Assembly: GCF_029227915.1 (NCBI RefSeq)
Contig: NC_079879.1
Span: 22,894,501 to 22,958,500, forward strand
Direction: 5' to 3'
DNA from: Hydractinia symbiolongicarpus
Taxonomy: Eukaryota > Cnidaria > Hydrozoa > Anthoathecata > Hydractiniidae
Length of the DNA stretch: 64,000 nt
Shown here one piece after another: positions 49,901 to 59,229 of this stretch. The translations under genes and the position numbers were made by a program. Under the pieces are notes generated by a model. It had not been told where the DNA came from. It made no database searches and saw only the letters and a list, made by a program, of their open reading frames with translations. Positions within the stretch are counted from its first letter, which is position 1, and the number at the start of each line of letters is the position of its first letter.

Positions 49901-50258
49901 GAGCCAAACAATCTTTTTTTAAACCAAATCCTTTTGGACAATCCGGGCATTTTCTACATACACCATTAATATAAACTTTACCCAGAGGGCACCATTTACT
50001 CTATAAAAAAAGATTACATTGGAGTAATTCAACTTTTTCATTATTTAAATTTTGTTCTACACTGGTACTTTTTACATACTACACACACAAAAATGGTAAA
50101 TAAAAAAAATTAAAAAAAACATACAAAAAAGAAAAGAAAAAAATTTGACAAACCAACAAAACAAAGAATGCAACAAAAAAAGGATCAAATCTTACAGTCA
50201 ATATGGAAGGACATGTTATTAATGATATGTAAAGAATGACGATCAATCGTTTGCACAT
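46943..50258 (-). CDS. TNF-receptor-superfamily-like protein with two death-domain-like modules (gene B)
   Basis: Tandem paralogue of gene A. Exons: 50196-50258, 49623-50000, 48786-49197, 48360-48419, 48166-48246, 47961-48023, 47645-47734, 46943-47538; all GT-AG with consistent phase, total 580 residues. Residues 1-21 are a signal peptide. The cysteine-rich exon is 378 nt, exactly as in gene A, with closely similar sequence (KWCPLGK, CPDCPKGFG, CQPCPNNTFSS, ESDRECICK). The transmembrane segment is about 251-276, followed by VRRRSY. The juxtamembrane part is coded by four small phase-1 exons made of two copies of a two-exon unit. The last exon has module 1 (EPDSAKNLLEAWAAQ, GRKDIILFI) and module 2 (LWDWRSFAEDDF, AKEIGRPDVEKFL), both death-domain-like. 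Ligand and adaptors cannot be inferred from sequence. Confidence 0.86.
47645..48419 (-). repeat. duplicated two-exon unit in TNFR-like gene B
   Basis: The exons at 48360-48419 and 47961-48023 both begin TTATCAATAAC and encode INN...KVEG followed by a VEIDE ending. The exons at 48166-48246 and 47645-47734 both encode a LLQ-(A/T)-GPS core and a GHV ending. Adjacent intron sequence is also alike. Gene A has a single copy of each. All are phase 1-1, so copies can be added without shifting the frame. Confidence 0.85.
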
Positions 50259-52212
50259 AGTCCCATCTTTTAATATTGTTTATGTATTTTTTATTCTTTT
50301 TCACTATAAAGTAAAAAATAAGTTATACAAAAATAGCATCATTTTAAAAATGTTACCACTTATATGTTCAGTCATTAGTATTGAAAAATAAAACCGCTGT
50401 CATGTTATAAAAAAGCAAGATTATTCTAGGCCACGTTTTAATGGCTACAACTATCATTGGTCAAAAGTAGTATCACATGGACAAGAACAAAACTTTCATA
50501 AAACATTACTGATAACACACCAAGAGAACTCAAAAATATTTTAATCCTCATATCACTTTGTCTGTGGTGTGACCAGAATTCATTACTCTTTATGCTGACT
50601 TACTATGTGTTTTTAAAACATGCCTAAAATTAATAACATTAAAAAAAATAAACAAGAAAATTTAGACAATATTATTACTAAAGCACGAAATATATAGTTT
50701 TTATTCCACAGATATTGGTCAATCAAAATTCTCAGCATCTACATCTATATACTTTCATAATTAACATCAAACCTAGATTAGTTGCAGAAATTAAAAAAAA
50801 AAAAATTTTAATAATTTTTTAAAGTAAAATTTTGAAAACAAGCTACAAATCTTCATGATCATGTCACAATTCTTTTTTAAAAACACACATGCTATTTTAT
50901 AAAACCATCATGGAATATTTAGAAAAGATAAGATCCATTTCTGTTATAAAAGCCACTCAAATTAATAAAGCTAAACTTTTTCTTTCTGTTGAGAGGGTAG
51001 GATGTTATAAACACAAATATAAAAACAGATACATTAGATAAATAATTTATATAAAAATAATCTAGTAATTTTTCCTTGCAGAAATAAAATCTTTCAGCAT
51101 CTAAATAAAAACAGAAAGGTCTCAATCTCTTACTTTAACAAAAAAAAAATAAGTTTACAAAAAAACTATACAAACCATAGCATAAGGACTTTTTTCAAAC
51201 TGTTGCACTAAAAAAAAGCAAACATAAGCATTTTAAAAGTAGACAATTTAAAAATAGACAATAGGTTTTGTTGCCATGGCTATCTTTAATAATGGCAAAG
51301 AAAAAACTAAATGAATCAATGTTTATTTTTTCTAGAAGCTTCTGGAATATGAGAACTCAAGATGGCATCAGTAAATTCATTAAAAATACTAATATGCAAT
51401 GCCATTATATATATTAAAAAAAATACATTATGGTAAAAACAATAAAAAGGGGAAGAAATAGTTTAAAAAGATATGAATTAACAAATATATTAACACAAAA
51501 TACACTTTTTGCTTTAGCAGAGACAATTGAACTGTTCACCGATTGTTACACTTTCCTTTCTTTTGAAGAAGCAAAATGGTAAACATTGCATGAGTCATGT
51601 TTAAATGTGCACATTTGTAAGTGCGCCAACACGTACAGTGTAAAAAAAAATCTTTATTCACATGACTCTTTGTACAGCATTCTGACATTTTAAATTTTCA
51701 ACTCCCTGTTATGTTACATCACAATACACATTGCTTAGCTTAGGGAATTTCACTACAAACACACAAGAGAATTTTTTGGTCTACAACCCACTACATATAG
51801 AGCTGTTATCTTTATTTCATTGTTGATATACAAAAAAGATTTTTAAAGAAGAATTAGCAGGGTTAAGATAATATATAATGAAATTTGTGCGTATAATTGC
51901 ACAATCCATGGTAGACAAATAAAGTATAATAACAAAATTATACATTTTTTTAAAATGACTCATGTAATAGGAATTTCTTATAAAAGCACTGAGCGGAATT
52001 CAAAAAAGTTCCTCTTTCTGACTTTAAATGTAAATTAAATATATAGCAAGTTTGTCACAAAATGGAAAAATATTTGGAAAACAATAATAACTTTTGGCTT
52101 CCAAACATTATTTTAAACCTGTTTTTGCAGCAAACACTTAAATTTAATAATCTTATTTCTAAGGGTATTTCCCTGGGCACTTCTTCCTTCTAACTTTGCA
52201 TTACCAAGTTTA
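50259..52212. other. intergenic between TNFR-like genes B and C
   Basis: AT-rich. No further receptor exon (transmembrane or death-domain) was recognised here, although these would be expected if gene C were complete. The gene B promoter should lie near 50260-50600. Confidence 0.5.
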
Positions 52213-52858
52213 TTACAAAAATGATTTCCTACCATATGACTTTTCCATGCAAACAGATGTTGCAATATGTCGTGTGTAGCCGACTTTACACTCACAATGT
52301 CGGTTTTGTGAAGCATGACAGGGTTCTGCTTCATACTCATTTTTACCACATGGAGGAGAGCACATTCTACACGAACTGTAAGAGTTTGGTGTGTAGGTAC
52401 CATTTGCGCATGGCTTGCAATTCATGTGAATAGGGCCTTTGTGTGGGTGTATATTGTTACATTCAAGAGAGAGTTCATATCCTGGTAGACATTTTGTACA
52501 TCGTTGACATTCAAAATGATCACGAAACTTGACAAATGCTGTACCAAGTGGGCACCATGCCATGTATACCTAAGACAGAGTGTTTTTTTAGTATAAAAAT
52601 GCATCAATATTTTTTTTAATCAAAGAGGAATTTTATTAAACAGAACATGCCATCACTAATAAAATCCTGACAGTGGTACTTGATGACAAAACAACTTTAA
52701 AAAATAGACAGCCTTATCTACTTTGACGTTAGAAATATTTTTAATTATTTGTCAAGGGGTTGACAAATAATTAAAGCAAATAATTTATTCATAAACACAA
52801 ATTATCTCACCTGTTTTGATACCAGAAAGATAATACAAAGTGAAACTAATAAATTCAT
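52213..52858 (-). CDS. truncated TNFR-like gene C, possible secreted protein
   Basis: Exon 1 (52811-52858) encodes a 16-residue signal peptide (MNLLVSLCIIFLVSKQ). Exon 2 (52213-52569) follows in phase 0 and encodes a cysteine-rich domain related to genes A and B (AWCPLGTAF, CQRCTKCLPGYELSLEC, CKPCANGTYTPNS, CRMCSPPCGKNEYE, HCECKVGYT). It then runs into a stop at 52213, about seven codons before the paralogous exons would end. The predicted product has 134 residues and lacks membrane anchor and death domains. Alternatives: a donor (ATGGTAGGA near 52230) might splice to an unseen downstream exon, or the locus is a partial-duplication pseudogene. The ectodomain frame itself is clean. Confidence 0.65.
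52740..52775. repeat. perfect 16-bp hairpin with GGGG loop in intron of gene C
   Basis: Arms 52740-52755 and 52760-52775 (TTTAATTATTTGTCAA and its complement) match without mismatch around GGGG. Confidence 0.9.
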
Positions 52859-53710
52859 CCTAAAAAAACAGAACAGTAAATTTTAAAGAAGGTAAAAAAA
52901 TAAAAAAAATAATTTTAAAAAAAACGATTTTAAGTATTTACATATGTTTTCCACATTTAGTTTTGCCGCATAAACATTTTTGTGATAGCTAATTTTGACA
53001 ATTTCTGTCATTGATTATTTTTGACCTGCTATGGAGTCACAGTAACATTTTTTGTAAAGTGCATTTGCTTGTAATTTTAATTAAGGTTTCTACTGAGAAG
53101 GTTTGACAGCGGAAAGTTCATGGTTTAACCCATTTAAATGTGTGCAGGGAACAATATCACGTAAAAATCAGAGACCTAGTTTATCTAGAAACATATAGCT
53201 ATATCACATGTTTGTTTTGTTCTAATTTGTTGAAAAAATGTTTTGTCTATTTTATTAGCCATATGCTAATAAAAAAGATGGAAATCTCCTGTTAACAGCC
53301 CTTAAAGGAATAGTACATTGTGTATATGTTTTTAAAACAAAACAATAAATGCAACTTTGACAGTGCAAATAACATATCAATAATAATAATGGATCACCTA
53401 AAGCGGATTCAATATAGCTAGCGATACTTTGTTTTGTAACAAAAATGGTTGTATCAGGTTTGAAGTGGAAGTTTTTGAATTGCTGTTACTTTTAAATGTT
53501 CCATTCTTTTGAATAATTTTAAGAATTAACTATACAATTTTTGGAAATATATTTTGTCTTCTTTTGGATCGAATAAAGCAGGAAACAATTTTTTTTTGCG
53601 TAGGAAGTCATTTGGCATATATCCTATTTGATATGGATAAAGTTGTTTCACAAGGGGTAATACAGTAAAACCGTCTTTCTGACTTCTCCTGTGAATCACA
53701 GCATAATAGT
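52859..53710. other. no gene seen
   Basis: Upstream flank of TNFR-like gene C; AT-rich with no recognisable coding exon. Confidence 0.4.
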
Positions 53711-53790
53711 GGGTTGTCTGGTAGAGCAGGGATGCTAATTGGGTCTGCATAGCTCAAAATTAGCATTCCAGTAATTACTCCAGGACACTC
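53711..53790 (+). mobile_element. SINE body fragment
   Basis: Matches the middle of the SINE at 58271 (GTTGTCTGGTAGAGC, CTAATTGGGTCTGC, TAGCTCAAAAT, AGCATT). Head and tail are missing, and a short foreign tail follows. Confidence 0.65.
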
Positions 53791-55328
53791 AGAAAGGTGC
53801 CGAAACATTTTGGTTGTAGTAGAGCAACAATGTTTTATCTTAGAACCATACAAGAACTGTATTAAGCCCTAAACATTCCTTACCTAGTGACCAAGAGTGT
53901 TTATTCATGGTTTATTATAAGCCTAATTTCCATCTAGCGCTAGTTCGCTCATGTGCGCTGAGTAGAGGTAATTTTTTAGTTCAAACAGAAACGTCAATGA
54001 TTAATTAGCACACCTGTTGTTACTTCTAGAAAAACATTTTACAACAGCAGCAAAAAAGGTATTATTTAAAAGGTTATATATTAATTCTTCCAGAAGATAG
54101 TTTAGTAAGTTATTGTTATACTAAGTTATCAACTTGTAATAGTAATATCAACATAAGCAAATATTTTTAGTACGAAACAAAAGATTGGTGTTTTTATCCG
54201 AGAGTGTGTGAGAAATAGTAATACATTAGGACGACTTATTTACATAAACATAATCTTTATATGTCATTTTAAATAGCAATATGAATGTACAACAACATTT
54301 ATTCGTATATATTACTTAACAACAAAGGGCTTGGTGATAAGGCTTAATGTCTTCTCCTTGGTCCTGCCATTTTATTGTGAACAATTAGCGCATATCTAAC
54401 TTTTTATTATAGGCGAAATATATCATCTATCTATCTAATCTCCATATATCTCTCGTTTTCCAAAAATTTTATGGTTCTAAAATGTTGACAGTTTTCTTTT
54501 TTGAATTTGCCTTCTTCTTTTAATTCACCTTATGTATATTCATAATAAAATGTTCTCCTTGATGTTGTAGACATATTTCATCAACATAATTAATTAAATC
54601 AGCGTTAATTTTATTTGTAATGGAAACGTTTTCACAGTTATTATGATATGTAGTAATACACGGAGTAGTAGTTTCAAAAGACAATGCCGCGCGTCTACAA
54701 TAAAATCTGCGCGGGGGCTACTGCGCAGAAATGGAAGAAAACAACAACAAACAGGTTTGCCAGTCCACAGCAGTGGGTATTTTTGGTAAAAAGTTTTAAT
54801 ATTGAAGTTATGTCTTCTAAATTGATTTTAAGATGATTAGTACAGTGCAACTAGTTGTACAGATAACTTGGGTTGGATAAAATAAGGGTTTGTTATTTTT
54901 ACTCAACTGTGAAAAGCTGTATTAGTCAATATGATTAACTCTGAGGTCACAAATTAGCACAAAAAAATAAACGCGATTGGAACACCAGATGGAATCCAAC
55001 CTTTAAACAGCCAGGACATCAAGCCTTGTATCCTGAAAGTCAGCACAAAGTTTGACAAAAAACATTATGACAGATATGTGATGGTATTACACACAAACTG
55101 TGCCAAAAGTTTCTGGGTTTTAAGTTCGTAAAAAGGCTTCATATGATACAATTGGCCCAATAAATATATAGCTAGCTAAGCTAGTTAAAGTAGTTTGGGA
55201 ATGATTGGTTAAAAAGTGCAAATTTTATTTAAAAATTGCCATGCTCCTCCTCATATAGCTAGTTAGCTATTATATACGGGCCTTTTCGGCAAAAGGTGCT
55301 ATCCTTCTTGTGTGAACTTCTTATCTAA
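53791..55328. other. no gene seen; possible promoter near 54690
   Basis: Mostly AT-rich. A small GC-rich, CpG-containing patch at 54685-54730 is followed by an ATG at about 54731 and, after eight codons, a GT donor. It could be a promoter with a tiny first exon, but no downstream exon was identified. Confidence 0.3.
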
Positions 55329-55413
55329 AGTCCATGGCCCCTTATGGAAAAAATAGACAGGATAAATTCCTAAATATTTGAGAGGCTACCCATGAAAAAT
55401 ATGCGCGTCTATC
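55329..55413 (+). mobile_element. SINE 3' fragment
   Basis: Carries the tail words of the family (TCCATGGCCCC, AATAGACAGG, AATATTTG, GAGGCTACCCATGAAAAATATGC) and a degraded CTAT end. It lies directly before the next copy in the same orientation. Confidence 0.7.
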
Positions 55414-55414
55414 T

Positions 55415-55685
55415 GCCTCTTGATGGAGATTCAACATGGGCGAGTAAATGTTACCATAGCCCCGACTTAACCCAAGCCATGTGAGGGAAATTGGGGAGAT
55501 GGCACATTGTGTGGGCCGTTGGATGTTGCCGGGAGTTGTCTAGTAGAGCGCGGGCCCTAATTGGGTCTGTGTAGCTCGAAAAGAGCATTAAATACTCTAG
55601 GACTCTCCATCTAAGCCATGGCCCCTCCTGGAAATAATAGACAGGGTATATCCCTCAATATTTGTAAGGCTAGCCATGTAAAATA
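55415..55685 (+). mobile_element. SINE copy, 5'-truncated
   Basis: Starts within the head (CCTCTTGATGGAGATTC) and then follows the copy at 58271 closely through ACATGGGCGAGT, GGGAGATGGCACATTGTGTG, TAGTAGAGCGCGGGC, ACTCTAGGACTCTCCATC and GGCTAGCCATGTAAAAT. It lacks the internal promoter boxes, so it cannot be transcribed on its own. Confidence 0.85.
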
Positions 55686-56207
55686 GTAACAGACTATAAA
55701 AACCCTGTTTGTTGATAGAAATTGTGACTGGGCTAGACTATTATGTAAAATGTACTTGTCATGTCATATTTACCTTTTTGAGTAAGTGTTTTATGATGCT
55801 GTCCATTTGACATCCACATGTAACTAAAAATCGTACGACAGAAATATTCATTATAAAGCTTGGGAAATACCCGTCTTGATGCTTTTTTTCCCCTCTTGAT
55901 CTGACTAAATCTGTGATCCTTCTCTCTTGATGTTATTATAAACTTGCTGATTCAACAAGAACTCTCCATCTCTGCTATTATTTTTTGAAACACTTGCTAC
56001 CCTACGCTTTGGTTGGGCAAAAGGAATACCTGTGGAGCATTTTAAAACTTTTATTTTAATTATGTGTGTGACGTATGATAATAATTAAAAGAGGATCTCC
56101 GTGTGTACGTATTGTTGACTTAAATTTAGACTACGATGTCATGAAATAAAGGGTTTTCGACGACGTCGGCAAATTTATTGGGGTTGTAAGAAATCCTTTT
56201 AAAGACA
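55686..56207. other. no gene seen
   Basis: Spacer between a SINE and the long-TIR element. Confidence 0.4.
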
Positions 56208-57295
56208 TGTTTCCACTCAAACGAATGTGGTCGAATCGATCGATCGACTATGCCTCGATCGATGGCGATTCATTCAAATTTATTACAAAACAATAACACA
56301 AATTTGATATGAAATAATGATATTGCGAATGTACTTAGAATTTCATGACATTTAAATGGGATTAACAAAAATATTCTCAAATATTCTTCTAAAATTTCTT
56401 AGACTTTTGCTACTGTCTTTGAAACTTCTCGAGGAAGTGCCCCAAAGACACTGAAATCCGCTAACTTTCTACATACAAATGCTGTCTCAACTTCCTCAAC
56501 ATTCATCTGCGAACAACCTCGTCCCCAGGGTCTTGTGGTATACCTGAGTCGTTATTACAAAGTAACTTAACAACAAGGCAAAATATCCTGGAAACAAGGT
56601 TGATCTGCGAATAATCACTTATCAGTGATGCATTTTCATCTTTTAACGACGGCAATCGCATCGATGTTCCTAAAAATAGAACATATTGCATAATCTTCTT
56701 TGCTTGACGTCGATCTGGTGGGTTGAATTCGATCGAATTTAAAAGTAGGATGGCTTTTTACTTTTTTGTCGATCGATTAAAGTTTATCCAATGAGATAAA
56801 TTTATAACCACGTGATGTAAAAAAATCGACAAAGACATGAACATTTTAATCAACCCAAAATTTGATTGTATATTTGATGCAGCAACAGCAATCAATACAC
56901 TATTTAACACGAGCAACATTTAAAGGATGAAAATGCAACACCGATAAAAGATTATTCGCAGATAAATGTTGAGTAATTTGAGATTATATTTGTAGAATAA
57001 TTCGCAGATTTCACTTCCTCAAGAAGAGAGTCTCACAAAGCAAAGGGTTTGTAGGCTGAGAAATATTAGAAGAGTAATACAAAAATATTTTGTTTCTCCG
57101 TACATCATATGTCATGGAATTCTAAGTACAAGCTCAATATCATTATTTCATAACAAATTTGTGTTATTGTTTTGAAATATATTTGAAAGAATCGCCATTG
57201 CTCGAGGCATGGTCGAATTTAAGTGGTAATCAATTATAATAAAAACGCTATCGATCGATGTCCATCGATTCGACCACATTCGTTTGAGTGGAAAC
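56208..57295. mobile_element. 1.1-kb DNA transposon remnant with long terminal inverted repeats
   Basis: Both ends begin GTTTCCACTCAAACGAATGT and continue as imperfect inverted repeats of roughly 150-200 bp. Shared words are GTGGTCGAATCGAT, TGCCTCGA, AACAATAACACAAATTTG, TATGAAATAATGATATTG and GTACTTAGAATT. The right arm has a roughly 40-bp extra segment. The interior has no transposase frame, so it is non-autonomous. The superfamily is not assigned, because no clear target duplication was found. Confidence 0.85.
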
Positions 57296-58270
57296 CCGCC
57301 TTTATGCATAGACGACTTTCATCGTGACGCGTGTTGTTTATAATCCCCAGACCTCTTACGCAAATCGACAGGTAAAATAATGCAGGCGGTAAGTCGTGGA
57401 CCAGTCCATTTCAAACTTCATTTTTTTGATCTTGAAATAAGAATATAACTTGCATGTACTTTAGATTTAGATCATATTATCGGTGAAAAGATGCTAGTAC
57501 CCACAGTACAAAAGTTTTAACCCATAATTTGACTTTCTTCACCTACGGTCTGCATTTTTTTGCCTGTCGATTTTTCCGATTTTTTTCCGCGCATGCTCAA
57601 GAATCCCGTAATTCCCGTAATATTGGAGGCAGACTCAAGAAATATAGGGTTTTTTTAAGCGAGTCTTTTTCAAATTAGAAAAAAGACTCAGGGGTGGCGT
57701 TGTCGACATCAAATTTACTGTTGTGTAGTCCCTAAATTTGTGGTGTGAAAAACTTTACAGGTGCATCTTATATATGCTTATGCATTTACAGCACACATAG
57801 CTTAGTTAACAAGCTCGAACCCAGCACCTTTTACCGTTACGGAGTTTCATACCGCGCAGCTCTGGGCACTAACGAAGCGCTTGTAGGGACAAATTTTTAT
57901 ATCCCCCGCAGAGCGTAAGGCATTGGCTAAGAAAAAGAAGAGAATTATTCACTTTTTCCTTTGTATTTTTACTTTTAAAACTGGCGCGATATATTGATTT
58001 TACAATTATTTAGGAAGGATACTCAGTATTGACATAAGATTGTATATTTTGAAAGTTCAAGACCTAAACTTGGTTATTATTATTGCTTAAGTTGTGGGGT
58101 ACACTCATCATGAAAAGTTGGCAGTCAAAAGAGAAAGAAACCTTATTTTGGTAGCTAGTTACATCACAAGTTTTAATATTGTCTTAAAAATATCACAGTG
58201 TTGATCAAAGAGGCATTGCTAGCATGTCATTCAAGATTTATATAGATAGTAGTACAGCCAAAATAATGTA
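57296..58270. other. no gene seen
   Basis: Contains a possible tRNA-like B box on the minus strand near 57810-57830 (GGTGCTGGGTTCGAGC), perhaps the head of another old SINE. Nothing else was recognised. Confidence 0.35.
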
Positions 58271-58618
58271 GCGCCGTAGATTAGTGGTTATAGCTCTCGT
58301 ACACTGTGCTGAAGACCGGGGTTCGATTCCTCTTGACGGCGATTCAACATGGGCGAGTGAATGTTACCATAGCCCCGGGTTAACCCAAGTCATGTGAGGG
58401 AAATTGGGAAGATGGCACACTGTGTGGGCCGTTGGATGTTGCCGGGAGTTGTCTAGTAGAGCGCGGGCTCTAATTGGGTCTGCGTAGCTCAAAATGAGCA
58501 TTAAATACTCTAGGACTCTCCATCTACGCCATGGCCCCTCCTGGAAATAATAGACAGGGTATATCCCTTGATATTTGTGAGGCTAGCCATGTAAAATATG
58601 CACATCTATCTATCTATC
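58271..58618 (+). mobile_element. full-length tRNA-derived SINE
   Basis: The most complete copy in the window. A tRNA-like head (58271 to about 58345) has an A-box-like TAGATTAGTGG and B box GGTTCGATTCC. The body follows (ACATGGGCGAGTGAATGTTA, GATGGCACACTGTGTGGGCC, GTTGTCTAGTAGAGCGCGGG). The tail GGAAATAATAGACAGGGTAT leads to TTTGTGAGGCTAGCCATG and a CTAT microsatellite ending at 58618. It can serve as the reference for the other copies. Confidence 0.9.
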
Positions 58619-59229
58619 AAAGGTATTTCCAAAATCAAAAATTTCTCTCTAAAAATCCAAGTTTAAAATCCAATGCCAATATCTTTATAATGCACAACGC
58701 AGCTACACAATTTTAAATATCTAAATATAAAAAGAAATTACCCTTAACCAAGCATTAATTACTAATTACAGCATTATAGCTAGCTACCGTACAGTGTCCT
58801 AAAAGCATTTGTCGGAGATCTCTGGCTAGCTAGCTAGCTAGTTTAAAGGTTTTTAGGATATATTAAGTTGCCTTTATTGTACAAAAAGAAATTAAAAGTA
58901 CAAATAAGTGCATAATAAAAGTATTTTTCAAAATATATATCAAAAATTAGTATCACAAACATAAAAACAAATAACAAAAAGCAAAACTGTCCTGCCGCCA
59001 GTCCGTCAGGCAAAAGACTGAATAAAACGTGAAGTCCAAAGTTTAACTTGCACCACCGACTTCCGCAAATCCATAATGGCGCATAATCAACGATTTCAGA
59101 CACATTTCACCAGTACTAGGGGAATACAATGCTCTTGCATATCTCTCTTTAGTATATGCTTTTTAACTCTCAAAGCAGTAAGTTGATGGGCATGCAACGA
59201 CTTGGAATATACAATCGGAGCAAGGTGAC
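58619..59229. other. no gene seen
   Basis: AT-rich spacer with a GCTA microsatellite near 58820-58840. Confidence 0.4.

Noticed and set aside
41285-52858. receptor cluster as an operon or single fused gene
   Set aside because: Each copy has its own signal-peptide exon, and the full copies have their own stop and candidate poly(A) signals.
57800-57900. possible further tRNA-derived SINE head on the minus strand
   Set aside because: Only a B-box-like word is clear; no family tail could be matched, so not listed as an element.
58271-58345. tRNA gene
   Set aside because: A and B boxes are present but the cloverleaf does not close and the SINE body follows directly.
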